Of a DNA stretch of 32,901 bases, positions 24,945 to 32,901 are shown piece after piece. Every line of letters begins with the position of its first letter. The first letter of the stretch is position 1. The DNA comes from Rubrivivax sp. GTDB taxonomy: Bacteria; Pseudomonadota; Gammaproteobacteria; Burkholderiales; Burkholderiaceae_C. Location: NCBI GenBank assembly GCA_021297985.1, contig JAJTGU010000161.1:1-32901 (forward strand), given 5' to 3'. A program made the translations under genes and the position numbers. The notes under the pieces were generated by a model. It saw only the letters and a program-made list of their open reading frames with translations. It had not been told where the DNA came from and searched no databases.

Positions 24945-25838
24945 ATGCCCCCGTCACCCATGCTGTATCCGGAGCTGTTCAAGCAGTTCGAGGCCGTGCG
25001 CTGGAGCATGGATGCCGACATCCCCTGGGATCGCTTCGATGCCGGCCGTCTGACCGACGAGCAGGCGCAGACGATCAAGATGAACGCGATCACCGAGTGG
25101 TCCGCACTGCCGGCGACCGAGATGTTCTTGCGGGACAACCGCGACGACAGCGACTTCTGCGCCTTCATGAGCGTCTGGTTCTTCGAGGAACAGAAGCACG
25201 CTCTGGTGTTGATCGAGTACCTGCGGCGCTTCCGGCCCGACCTCGTGCCGACCGAAGACGAACTGCATGCGGTGCGCTTCGAATTCGACCCGGCACCGGC
25301 ACTCGAAACCCTGATGCTGCACTTCTGTGGCGAGATCCGGTTGAACCATTGGTACCGGCGTGCGGCGCAGTGGCACACCGAGCCGGTGATCCAGGCCATC
25401 TACGAGACCATCGCCAAGGACGAGGCCCGCCACGGCGGAGCCTACTTGCGCTACATGAAGCGGGCGATGACGCGCTTTGGCGACGAGGCCCGGTCGGCAT
25501 TCGCCAAGGTGGGCGTCCTGATGGCCAGTGCACGGCGCACCGCGCAGGCCTTGCACCCGACCAACCTGCACGTCAACGTCAAGCTGTTCCCTCGCGACAC
25601 CATCCAGAGTCGCCTGCCCGACCCGGCCTGGCTCGAGCAATGGCTGGATCGCCAGATCCAGTTCGATGCCGTCTGGGAGGGCAAGGTCGTTGAACGCATC
25701 CTGCACAACATGGGCCTGCTGTTCGAGCGCAGCTTTGCCAGCGTGCAGGAGCTCAACCGCTACCGCAAGGACCTGGCCGCCCAACTCGCGGCTCGCGCCC
25801 AGGCGATCGGCGGACCGGGCCCGGTGCCGGCGGTCTGA
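24945..25838 (+). CDS. Ferritin-like di-iron protein, possibly acyl desaturase-related
   Basis: A 297-residue, all-helical soluble protein. It shows two E-x-x-H pairs typical of a carboxylate-bridged di-iron four-helix bundle: E82/H85 in FFEEQKHALVL and E160/H163 in AKDEARHGG. Glu130 (HFCGEIRLNHWY) and Glu51 or Glu59 (ITEWSALPATEM) supply the remaining ligands. The spacing resembles soluble acyl-ACP desaturases (E, ExxH, about 48, E, about 30, ExxH). It could also be another ferritin-superfamily oxygenase. The neighbourhood of fatty-acid-modifying genes favours a lipid role. A second ATG at 24960 is possible. It ends in an Ala/Pro-rich tail. Confidence 0.82.
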   Translation: MPPSPMLYPELFKQFEAVRWSMDADIPWDRFDAGRLTDEQAQTIKMNAITEWSALPATEMFLRDNRDDSDFCAFMSVWFFEEQKHALVLIEYLRRFRPDLVPTEDELHAVRFEFDPAPALETLMLHFCGEIRLNHWYRRAAQWHTEPVIQAIYETIAKDEARHGGAYLRYMKRAMTRFGDEARSAFAKVGVLMASARRTAQALHPTNLHVNVKLFPRDTIQSRLPDPAWLEQWLDRQIQFDAVWEGKVVERILHNMGLLFERSFASVQELNRYRKDLAAQLAARAQAIGGPGPVPAV

Positions 25839-25875
25839 TCCGGGGCGCTGCCTGGCCATGCGCCGGGCGGTCGGA

Positions 25876-26526
25876 TCAGCGGGGCTTCATCGAGTCCTGC
25901 GCCGCCTTTCGATCCGCGACCACCTTCTGAGCCGCCGGGCGATCGCCGACGAGCTTGCAGTAGCCCTTCCAGTCCACGCCGGCCTCGGCGAGCAGGTCGC
26001 TGCCGAGCACGAGCTTGCTGGCCAGGCCGATCAGGGGCAGGTGGTTGAAAGCCGAACAGTCCGCCAGTGAGAACTGCGCGCCGGCCACATAGGGCGAAAA
26101 CTTCGCCAGCCGGCCAAACGCGGCGATGTTGCGGGTCAGCAGCTTGCGCACGCGCTCCTGGCTGGATTCGCTGACCGTGCCGCCGAAGAAGGCCTGGCCG
26201 TAGAGGTCGCGCGCCACCAGCTCCAGGTGCAGATCGATGAAGGTCGCGATCTCACGCACCTTGGCCGCCTCGAACGGGTCCGCGGGAATCAGCGGCGGAT
26301 CCGGGTACGCGGCTTCGAGCCAGTCGAGCATGACCGTGCTCTCGCACAGCGGTCGGCCGTCGATCTCGAAGTAAGGGACCTTCGCCAGCGGCGACGCCGC
26401 CAGCACCGCCGGGTCGGTGCTCTTGGTGAGCACCAGGCGCTCCTCGAAGGCCACGCCCTTCTCGAGCAAGGCCAGCTTGACCTTGTTGTGATAGTTCGAG
26501 AGCGACATTCCGCACAGCACGATCAT
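25876..26526 (-). CDS. Glutathione S-transferase
   Basis: A 216-residue soluble enzyme. The N-terminal thioredoxin-like domain (1-80) has the strand MIVLCGMSLSNYHNKVKLALLEKG, the cis-Pro segment KVPYFEIDG and the glutathione-contact ESTVMLDWLE. The rest is the helical GST domain with AQFSLADCSAFNHL (about 155-165), the conserved N-capping/hydrophobic staple region. The catalytic residue is not a clear Ser or Tyr at the usual place (SLSNY near residue 10 is the best candidate), so the class is open. It overlaps the DMT gene stop by 4 bp and ends the glnE transcription unit. It is convergent with the di-iron gene. Confidence 0.92.
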   Translation of the reverse strand: MIVLCGMSLSNYHNKVKLALLEKGVAFEERLVLTKSTDPAVLAASPLAKVPYFEIDGRPLCESTVMLDWLEAAYPDPPLIPADPFEAAKVREIATFIDLHLELVARDLYGQAFFGGTVSESSQERVRKLLTRNIAAFGRLAKFSPYVAGAQFSLADCSAFNHLPLIGLASKLVLGSDLLAEAGVDWKGYCKLVGDRPAAQKVVADRKAAQDSMKPR

Positions 26527-27470
26527 GTTGAAGTCTCCGAAGTCCGGGTTGGAGGGGTGGCAGGCACGACACGACGATTGACGAGTGCAATCCCGATGCA
26601 GACCGTGGCCAGCGCCAGCATCAGGCGCAGCGTCAGTGGCTCGCCCAGCAGCCACACGCCAGCCAGCAGGCCGGCCACGGGCGTCAGCAGCGTGAAGGCC
26701 GAGATGCGCGTGGCCGGGTAGTGGCGGATCAGCCAGAACCAGGTCAGGTAGCTGGCAAAGGTCACGACGACGATCTGGAACGCCATCGACGCACCACCGG
26801 TGACGCTGAGCGTCCTCGGCCAGGCCTCGCCGGCGACTGCCGACGCGGCCAGCAAGGCGACCGCCGAGACCACCAGCTGGTACAGCAAGGTCTTTTCGGG
26901 CGCCGCGCTGGCCAGGCGGGTCGCGCGCAGCAGCAGCGTCGTGCTGGCCCAGAGCACCGCAGCCGCGACGCCCAGCAGGTCGCCGATCCACTGCTGCTTT
27001 CCGGCGGGCGCCGCGGCGGTGTCGAACAGCCCTTCGGATAACGCCAGCACGACCCCGGCAAACGCACCCGCCAGGCCCAGCCACTGCAGCGGCGCCAGCC
27101 GCTCGCTGCGCACGATGAACGGCATGCCGATCGCGACGACAAACGGTGCCGTGTACAGGAACACCGCCATGCGCGACGCGGTGGTGAACTGCAGCCCCGC
27201 GAAGATGCACCCAAACTCCGCCGCGAACAGCAGCCCCGCCAGGAGCCCGGGGCCACCGGTGCCGTCGCGCTGCCAGAGGGGCAGACCGCGCCAGCGCACC
27301 CACAAGGCCAGCAGCACAGCCGCCCCGAGCGACCGCAGGCCGGCTTGCAGCAGCGGCGCGATCTCGTCGAGCGCGACCTTGGCCGCCACCTGCGACAGCC
27401 CCCAGGCGACGCAGCAGAACACCACGAGCCCGATGGCACGGCGGTCGAGTTGGCTGGCGCGCTCGGTCAT
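26523..27470 (-). CDS. EamA/DMT-family transporter
   Basis: A 315-residue inner-membrane protein with about ten transmembrane helices arranged as two EamA repeats (about 10-145 and 155-300). LVVFCCVAWGLSQVAAKVALDEIAPLLQAGLRSLGAA at the start and TPVAGLLAGVWLLGEPLT near the end are family signatures. Members export amino acids, metabolites or drugs; no substrate can be read here. The ATG at 27470 gives the standard length. It overlaps both the rhomboid gene and the GST gene by 4 bp. Confidence 0.92.
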   Translation of the reverse strand: MTERASQLDRRAIGLVVFCCVAWGLSQVAAKVALDEIAPLLQAGLRSLGAAVLLALWVRWRGLPLWQRDGTGGPGLLAGLLFAAEFGCIFAGLQFTTASRMAVFLYTAPFVVAIGMPFIVRSERLAPLQWLGLAGAFAGVVLALSEGLFDTAAAPAGKQQWIGDLLGVAAAVLWASTTLLLRATRLASAAPEKTLLYQLVVSAVALLAASAVAGEAWPRTLSVTGGASMAFQIVVVTFASYLTWFWLIRHYPATRISAFTLLTPVAGLLAGVWLLGEPLTLRLMLALATVCIGIALVNRRVVPATPPTRTSETST

Positions 27471-28150
27471 GTCGGCGGCGATTCTCCCCGCCCTTCGCCC
27501 TGTGGCTGTCGCCTGCGGGTCAGCCGCAAGGTCGCAGCCAGCACGGCGCACAGCGTTCCGGCCGCGGCCCCGGTGGCGTGGGCCAGCGGGGCGACCGCGA
27601 TGTCCCAGTCCGCGCCATGCCGGAGCGTTGGACCCCACGGGGCCTCGGAAACGATCTTGATCGCCAGGCCGAGCGCGATGGCCGCGGCAACCGTGCGTTG
27701 TCGGCGGTCGGCAGGCGCACCCGACGCGCTTGCTTTCGCATCGACCCACAGCGAGACGGCCGCCACGGCGACCCCGGCATGCAGCACCCCCGACATCCCG
27801 CCGTAGTGCAGCAGGTCAGGTCTGACCCACAAGGCCGCATGCGTCAAGGGCCAGGCCAATGCCCAGGCCACGGCCCAGCGCGCGCCGATCCGGCCGACCG
27901 CGCCCAGCGTGGCCACCAGAGCCAGCCCAAGCAGATTGGCGCCCAGGTGAAGCGCACTCCAGTGCACCCATGCTGCGCTCCAGGCGCGCCAGGGCTCGCG
28001 TCCGGCCATCTCGGGCTGCCAGTCCAGCACCACGGCCGGAATCGCGAGCGCCAGCAGTGAGCCCGCCGCGAGCAGGCCGCTCAGCAGCAGCCAGCCACCC
28101 GCAGCGGGGCCGGCGGCCAGTCGGAAGAGGGTGCGGTCAGGGGCGGGCAA
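27467..28150 (-). CDS. Rhombosortase-like rhomboid intramembrane protease
   Basis: A protein of about 227 residues with six or so transmembrane helices. VHWSALHLGANLLGLAL carries the rhomboid H-x3-H-x3-N pattern. GGMSGVLHAG supplies the catalytic Ser of G-x-S-G, with a His three residues later, the S-G-V-L-H arrangement described for rhombosortases, which process GlyGly-CTERM proteins. No ATG fits the N-terminus: the first in-frame ATG would remove helix 1, so I propose TTG at 28150, which overlaps the end of glnE by 14 bp. The start is uncertain. The C-terminus is basic. It overlaps the DMT gene by 4 bp. No GlyGly-CTERM substrate is visible in this window. Confidence 0.78.
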   Translation of the reverse strand: MPAPDRTLFRLAAGPAAGGWLLLSGLLAAGSLLALAIPAVVLDWQPEMAGREPWRAWSAAWVHWSALHLGANLLGLALVATLGAVGRIGARWAVAWALAWPLTHAALWVRPDLLHYGGMSGVLHAGVAVAAVSLWVDAKASASGAPADRRQRTVAAAIALGLAIKIVSEAPWGPTLRHGADWDIAVAPLAHATGAAAGTLCAVLAATLRLTRRRQPQGEGRGESPPT

Positions 28151-30965
28151 CGCCCGATGATGCCGCCACGGCCGGGTCGGGCCTGCGGCCCGCGAACACC
28201 GCCCGCACCAGGCCCAGCACGGCCTCGCGCGGCTCGGCCAGCGACACCGGGTCGAACTGCGTCGGCGCTTCGTCGAGTCGCGCCCGATGCTGGGCACGAC
28301 GCAGGTCGCGGTAGGCATCGGCTGCGGCGTGGCCCACGCCCGAAGGCAGCAGGCCCGCGTCCTCGGCGCGCTGGAGCAGCGCGATGTTGCCGGCGTTCTC
28401 GAGCAGCGCCGCGTGGTCGTGCCCATGCGCCAGCACCAGGGCCTGGACGCAGAACTCGACATCGACCATGCCGCCGGGGCTGTGCTTGACGTCGTAGCGT
28501 CCGGCCGGTACCGGGCGGGCCGCGGCGAGCTTGTCGCGCATCGCCAGGACTTCGGACATGAGCGCCGGCACATCGCGTCTGGCGGTCAGCACCGCACGCC
28601 GCGTGGCCTCGAAACGCGCCGCCAGATGGGCCGCCCCGGTCGCAAAGCGGGCCCGCGTCAGCGCCTGGTGCTCCCAGGTCCACGCGGTGTTGCTGCCGCG
28701 GCCGCCCTGGTAGGCCTCGAACGACCGCACCGAGGTCACGAGCAGTCCGGAGTTGCCGTTGGGCCGCAATGCCGTGTCGATGTCGAACAGCTCGCCGGCC
28801 GCGGTGCGCAGCGTCAGCCAGGGCAGCAGCTTGCGCACGAACAGGCCGTAGGTGTTCTGCGCCGCGGCGGGGTCGTCCTCGTCGCTGTCGTCGTAGAGGA
28901 ACACGAGGTCGAGATCGCTGCCGTAGCCGAGCTCCTTGCCGCCGAGCTTGCCGTAGGCGATGACGGCGATCTGCGGCACCTCGCGGTGGCGCTGCTTGAG
29001 CCTGGCCCAGCACCAGGCGATGGCGGTCGCCAGCACCGCGTCGGCCAGCGCCGACAGCTCGTCGGCCACCTGCTCGACGCTGAGCTCGCCTTCGACGTCG
29101 CGCACCAGGGTGCGGAAGACCTCGGCGTGGTGCGCCCGGCGCAGCGTGTCCAGCAGTTGCTCGTCGCTGGCCTCGCCGCTGCGCTGCCAGGCGGCCTCGC
29201 GCTCGGTGAGGTCGCGGCGGAACGCAGCGGCGTCGAAGCGCTGGTGCAGCAGCCGCTCGTCGGCCAGTTCGTCGATCACACCCGGGTGGCGCATCAGGTA
29301 CTGCATCGGCCAGCGCGCCAGGCCCAGCAGGCGCAGCAGCCGTCGCTGGACCTCGGGTCGCTCGACCAGCAGAGCCAGGTAGCTCTCGCGCCGCAGCAGC
29401 GGTTCGACCCAGTCGATGAAGCGCACCGCAGCCTGTTCGGTGCAGATGCCGTCGGCCACCGCCTGCGCCGTCTTCTTGACCAGCCGGCCCAGACGCTGGC
29501 GGCTTTCGTCGCGCAGTGCCAGCACACGCGGGCTCTGCGCCCAGGGACGCACGCGCTCGGCCAGCGCCGGCGGCAGGCTGGCGAGCAGAGCCTCGCTGTC
29601 GAGCGTCGGCACGCCAGTGCCGCAGGCGCGGCAGGGCGCAATGCCGTCGGTGGCGCCGGCGGCGCTGCCGTTGCCCAGGCGCAGGCCCTGGCCTTCGAGC
29701 AGCAAGGCGTCGAACTCGGCGGCCACCAGCTCACGCGCCTCGCCCAGGCGGGCCAGCAGCTCGCAGGTCCCCCAGGCTGCGTCCGGAGCTGCGCCCGCGG
29801 CGTGCAGGCTGGCGGCGATCCAGGCCAGGTCGGCGTCGGCCGTCGGCAGCAGGTGGGTCTGCTGGTCGTCCAGGAACTGGATGCGGTGCTCGATGCGGCG
29901 CAGCAGCGTGTAGCCGTTGGCCAGGCTTTCGGCCACGGCGGGCTTCATCAGCCCGGCACCTGCCAGCCTGGCCAGGGCCTTGAGCGTGCTGCGGGTGCGG
30001 ATCTCGGGGAACTGGCCGCCGCGGACGACCAGCAGCAGCTGCACGATGAACTCGATCTCGCGGATGCCCCCGCGCGACAGCTTCACGTCGTTGGCGCGCT
30101 CCGGTCGGCCGGCGGCGCGACGCTGGGCTTCGTCGCGGATCTTGCGGTGGATCTGGCGCAGGCCCTCGAAGACACCGTAGTCGAGGTAGCGGCGGTAGAC
30201 GAACGGCGTCACCAGCGAGCGCAGCGCCAGCGCGCGGCCGCTGGTCACCGCGGCGCGCGGCGCGACGACGCGGCTCTTCAGCCAGGCCAGGCGTTCCCAT
30301 TCGCGGCCCTGGATCTGCAGGTATTCCTCGAACATCGCCAGGCTCGCCACCGGCGGTCCGGAGTTGCCGTTGGGCCGCAGCGCCAGGTCCATGCGGAACA
30401 CGAAGCCGTGCTCGGTGGTGTCGCCGACCAGCACCTGCAGGCGCCGCGCGATCGCCGAGAAGTACTCGTGGAACGACACCGGCCTGGGCCCCGCGGTCTG
30501 GCCGTCGTCCTCGTACAGATAGACCAGGTCGATGTCCGACGACACGTTCAGCTCGCGGGCGCCGAGCTTGCCCATGCCGACGATCCAGAAGTCGCAGCGT
30601 TTCAGGTGCGCATCCAGCGGCGCACCGTGGCGGGCGTCGGCTTCGGCCAATGCGGCTTCGAGAGCGAGTTCGAGCGACACCTCGGCCAGCATCGTCATCG
30701 CCTGCGTCACCACCGACAGCGGTGCCTGGCGCTCGACGTCGAGCACCGCCAGCCGCTCCAGCACCAGCTGGCGTGCGATGCGCAGTGCCGCGCCGAGCTC
30801 GTGCCCGCGTTGGCGCAGCGCTGCAACGGTCGCGAGCAGCGTGGCCTCGGTTGGCACCCCGTCGCCCAGCAGCGGCAGCTCCTGGCCATAGCGGCGCCTC
30901 ACGCGCTGCACAAAGCGACTGTGCGCGGCGTCTGCCACGCCCGGCGGTACGACGGGTTGCTCCAT
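28137..30965 (-). CDS. glnE: Glutamine synthetase adenylyltransferase/adenylyl-removing enzyme
   Basis: A bifunctional enzyme that adds AMP to and removes AMP from glutamine synthetase in answer to PII, tuning nitrogen assimilation. The 942 residues contain two nucleotidyltransferase-like domains: the N-terminal adenylyl-removing copy with GMGKLGARELNVSSDIDL (about 130-147) and the C-terminal adenylylating copy with AYGKLGGKELGYGSDLDL (about 669-686). Each copy is followed by its own ALRPNGNSG motif. Both sets of acidic metal ligands are intact. Length is normal. I start at ATG 30965; GGAGG sits very close upstream, and a TTG at 30974 is the alternative. It is divergent from the nitrilase gene. 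Confidence 0.96.
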   Translation of the reverse strand: MEQPVVPPGVADAAHSRFVQRVRRRYGQELPLLGDGVPTEATLLATVAALRQRGHELGAALRIARQLVLERLAVLDVERQAPLSVVTQAMTMLAEVSLELALEAALAEADARHGAPLDAHLKRCDFWIVGMGKLGARELNVSSDIDLVYLYEDDGQTAGPRPVSFHEYFSAIARRLQVLVGDTTEHGFVFRMDLALRPNGNSGPPVASLAMFEEYLQIQGREWERLAWLKSRVVAPRAAVTSGRALALRSLVTPFVYRRYLDYGVFEGLRQIHRKIRDEAQRRAAGRPERANDVKLSRGGIREIEFIVQLLLVVRGGQFPEIRTRSTLKALARLAGAGLMKPAVAESLANGYTLLRRIEHRIQFLDDQQTHLLPTADADLAWIAASLHAAGAAPDAAWGTCELLARLGEARELVAAEFDALLLEGQGLRLGNGSAAGATDGIAPCRACGTGVPTLDSEALLASLPPALAERVRPWAQSPRVLALRDESRQRLGRLVKKTAQAVADGICTEQAAVRFIDWVEPLLRRESYLALLVERPEVQRRLLRLLGLARWPMQYLMRHPGVIDELADERLLHQRFDAAAFRRDLTEREAAWQRSGEASDEQLLDTLRRAHHAEVFRTLVRDVEGELSVEQVADELSALADAVLATAIAWCWARLKQRHREVPQIAVIAYGKLGGKELGYGSDLDLVFLYDDSDEDDPAAAQNTYGLFVRKLLPWLTLRTAAGELFDIDTALRPNGNSGLLVTSVRSFEAYQGGRGSNTAWTWEHQALTRARFATGAAHLAARFEATRRAVLTARRDVPALMSEVLAMRDKLAAARPVPAGRYDVKHSPGGMVDVEFCVQALVLAHGHDHAALLENAGNIALLQRAEDAGLLPSGVGHAAADAYRDLRRAQHRARLDEAPTQFDPVSLAEPREAVLGLVRAVFAGRRPDPAVAASSGVARP

Positions 30966-31094
30966 GCCCTCCAAGGCCCTTCACGCGCGGGGGCCCTGCC
31001 GGGGTTGGCGGGCCCTCTTTCAAGAATCGAGAGTGACAGGTTAGGCGCGAATGCATCGCCCACGCGGCCCACGGGGCATTCGACAATCCCGGCG

Positions 31095-31949
31095 ATGAAC
31101 GATCTGCCTGCCCCCACCGGCACTGCCGGCAGCCCCGTGGCCGTGGCCGCGATCCAGATGGTCTCGACGCCGGACGTGCACGAGAACCTTGCGACGGCTG
31201 CCGCTTTGGTCGGCGAGGCCGCAGCCGCCGGCGCCCGCCTGGTGGCCCTGCCCGAGTACTTCTGCCTGATGGGCCGCGGCGACGAGGCCAAGCTCGCGAT
31301 CGCCGAGGACGCCGGTGCCGGCCCCATGCAGCACACGCTGTCGGCACTGGCGCGTGAACACGGCATCTGGCTGGTGGCCGGCACCTTGCCGGTGTGGGCA
31401 CCCGGCCGGCGCGACAAGGTGCTCAACCGCACGCTGGCGTACGGACCCGACGGCAGCGAGATCGGCCACTATGACAAGTTGCATCTGTTTGCCTTCGACA
31501 ACGGTCGTGGCGAGCGCTACGACGAGGGCCGCACCCTGGTCGCCGGCCAGGAGCCGGTCGCGCTGGACCTCGCCGGGCTGCGCGTGGGGCTGTCGATCTG
31601 CTACGACCTGCGATTCCCCGAGCTGTACCGCGCGTTGATGCAGCCCACGCCCTGCGACCTGCTGCTGGTGCCCGCGGCCTTTACCCACACCACCGGCCAG
31701 GCCCACTGGGAGCTGCTGCTGCGCGCCCGCGCGGTCGAGAACCAGTGTTACGTGCTCGCCCCCGCGCAAGGCGGCCAGCACCCGAACGGCCGCCGCACCT
31801 GGGGCCACAGCCTGCTGGCCGACCCGTGGGGGCAGCTGGTCGCGATGCGCGAGGAAGACGGCGCCGGGGTGGTGATGGGCCACGTCGACCGGGCGCGGCT
31901 GGCGGAGGTGAGGATGCAGCTGCCGGCGCTCAAGCATCGGCGGATGTGA
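31095..31949 (+). CDS. Nitrilase-family amidase (deaminated glutathione amidase-like)
   Basis: A 284-residue carbon-nitrogen hydrolase with the Glu-Lys-Cys triad in its conserved contexts: E54 in ALPEYF, K128 in YDKLHLF and C169 in SICYDLRFPELYR. The FDNGRGERYDEG and WELLLRARAVENQCYVLAPAQGG stretches match the Nit1/NitA branch, whose members remove deaminated glutathione, a repair reaction. The exact substrate is inferred from similarity. The start follows a 129-bp divergent gap with glnE. GACAAT at 31082-31087 is a possible but poor -10. It is convergent with the monooxygenase gene; both stop codons lie in a short GTGAGG/CCTCAC inverted repeat (31946-31969). Confidence 0.93.
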   Translation: MNDLPAPTGTAGSPVAVAAIQMVSTPDVHENLATAAALVGEAAAAGARLVALPEYFCLMGRGDEAKLAIAEDAGAGPMQHTLSALAREHGIWLVAGTLPVWAPGRRDKVLNRTLAYGPDGSEIGHYDKLHLFAFDNGRGERYDEGRTLVAGQEPVALDLAGLRVGLSICYDLRFPELYRALMQPTPCDLLLVPAAFTHTTGQAHWELLLRARAVENQCYVLAPAQGGQHPNGRRTWGHSLLADPWGQLVAMREEDGAGVVMGHVDRARLAEVRMQLPALKHRRM

Positions 31950-31965
31950 GGTCGCCGCGAAAGCC

Positions 31966-32901
31966 TCACCTCCACCCGAACATCATCCCCCTCGCCAGCG
32001 CCGCCTTCAGCCCCGGCAGCGCGTCCAGCGCCGCCAGTCCCAGGCCGCGCAGTGCGGCAGCGCCGGGCGCTTGCCAGGTGAAGGCGCGGGCCAGGAAGTC
32101 GGTGCCGGCAATGAGGCCAGCGCGGTCGGGCGCGCGGGCCCAGGCGATGCGGGCGAGTGCGGCGTCGAGGTCGGGTGCCTCGCGCAGCGCGTGGGCCAGG
32201 GTCTCGGCGTCGCGCAGGCCGAGGTTCAGGCCCTGGCCGGCCACCGGGTGCAGGGTCTGCGCGGCGTTGCCGATGCGCACGACGCGGCCCGCATCGCGTT
32301 GCCAGGGGCGCGGCAGGCTCTGGGCGTTGAGGCCGAGGGCGAAGTCCTTCAGCGGCGAGAGGGCGACGACGCGGCCGGCTTCATCGGGCAGCAGCGTCGC
32401 GAGCACCGCCAGGCGCTGCGCTTCGGTGAGAGGCGCCACCGGGTCGTCGGCGCGGTCCACGCACCAGACGATCGCGCAGCGGCGTTGGCCCGCGGTCAGG
32501 CCACTGTCGTGCGGCAGTGGCAGCAGGGCCAGCGGGCCCTGGCGGGTGAAGCGTTCGAAGGCCGTCGAGGCGACACCTGAGGGCCCGCCTTCGAGCACCG
32601 CGCTGCCGACCCACGCGGTCTGGCCGTAGTCGCTGTGGATCGTGCGTCCGGCCTGCTCGCTGAACAGGCCGCCTTCGGCGAGGATCACCAGATCGAAGGT
32701 TTCCGCGATGCCGGAATCGAGCTCGATGCGGCCATCGTCCAGGGCCTTGTGGCCTGTCACGGCACTGCCGAAGCGGGCTTGCAGGCGCTGCACGCCCGCG
32801 GGCTGGCTGCGCACCGCGGCCAGCCAGGCGGCTTGCAGCGGCGCGAGCAGGCGGCCGTAGCCGAGCACGGCACCGAGCAGCGGCGCGGCGATGTCGCCGG
32901 C
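31966..32901 (-). CDS. UbiH/COQ6-family FAD monooxygenase, N-terminus cut by window edge
   Basis: An aromatic-ring hydroxylase of the ubiquinone-biosynthesis type. The frame is open from the stop at 31966 to the right edge, giving 311 C-terminal residues of a family of about 380-400. The FAD-binding block IGNAAQTLHPVAGQGLNLGLRDAETLA is the clearest signature; LVILAEGGLFS corresponds to the mid-domain DG motif region. The N-terminal GxGxxG motif lies outside. Which hydroxylation step (UbiF, UbiH or UbiI) it performs cannot be told. No damage is seen. Confidence 0.88.
   Translation of the reverse strand, partial: AGDIAAPLLGAVLGYGRLLAPLQAAWLAAVRSQPAGVQRLQARFGSAVTGHKALDDGRIELDSGIAETFDLVILAEGGLFSEQAGRTIHSDYGQTAWVGSAVLEGGPSGVASTAFERFTRQGPLALLPLPHDSGLTAGQRRCAIVWCVDRADDPVAPLTEAQRLAVLATLLPDEAGRVVALSPLKDFALGLNAQSLPRPWQRDAGRVVRIGNAAQTLHPVAGQGLNLGLRDAETLAHALREAPDLDAALARIAWARAPDRAGLIAGTDFLARAFTWQAPGAAALRGLGLAALDALPGLKAALARGMMFGWR

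Noticed and set aside
28287..31949. A 1220-codon plus-strand open frame
   Set aside because: Its first three quarters run antisense to glnE, which has full motif support. Only the last 284 codons, from 31095, encode a real nitrilase-family protein.
1..32901. Mobile elements, CRISPR arrays, tRNA or rRNA genes
   Set aside because: Scanning both strands by eye showed no transposase, no regularly spaced repeats and no cloverleaf or rRNA-like segments. All gaps except 23364-23915 are under about 165 bp.

Overview
The window is GC-rich and dense with chromosomal genes. It looks like a betaproteobacterium of the order Burkholderiales, near the Rubrivivax/Leptothrix/Ideonella/Methylibium group. This is inferred from the lptA-lptB-rpoN order, a PEP-CTERM protein, a rhombosortase-like protease, TAGAAT-type -10 elements and the protein sequences. 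I see no rRNA, tRNA, insertion sequence, prophage or CRISPR array. Nearly all very long ORFs opposite real genes are GC-driven shadows.

Left part (1-7.3 kb): the 3' end of a malate synthase G gene lies off the left edge, with a divergent LysR regulator. Then come a small PsiF-repeat secreted protein, a Ser/Thr kinase fused to a cyclic-nucleotide-binding-like domain, arginyl-tRNA synthetase and a SPOR-domain membrane protein. Middle-left (7.4-16.2 kb): a DsbA thiol oxidase, lptA-lptB-rpoN (LPS transport and sigma-54), a THUMP-type RNA methyltransferase, a PEP-CTERM protein, an unrecognised membrane-anchored protein on the minus strand, a CorA metal transporter and a TonB-C-domain protein.

Centre (16.3-25.8 kb): this is the most interesting region. 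Eight tightly packed minus-strand genes run from 23363 down to 16282: FAD amine-oxidase-like protein, DUF1365, cyclopropane-fatty-acid-synthase-family methyltransferase, chalcone-isomerase-like protein, MFS carrier, DUF3833 lipoprotein, SDR and NTF2-like protein. Divergent from them is a MerR regulator with a C-terminal B12-binding domain. It keeps the CarH/LitR signature (W153-x9-E163-H164 and E200-x-H202), which suggests an adenosylcobalamin light sensor. Its own promoter is studded with GTYCAA repeats forming TTGTYCAA dyads. A ferritin-like di-iron protein follows it. The whole resembles a light/singlet-oxygen-responsive membrane-lipid remodelling system. The family set is known from other proteobacteria, but several members have no assigned biochemical role.

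Right part (25.9-32.9 kb): a minus-strand run of glnE (nitrogen regulation), a rhombosortase-like rhomboid protease, an EamA/DMT transporter and a glutathione S-transferase. Divergent from glnE is a nitrilase-family amidase. The window ends inside a UbiH-type FAD monooxygenase gene whose 5' end lies beyond the right edge.
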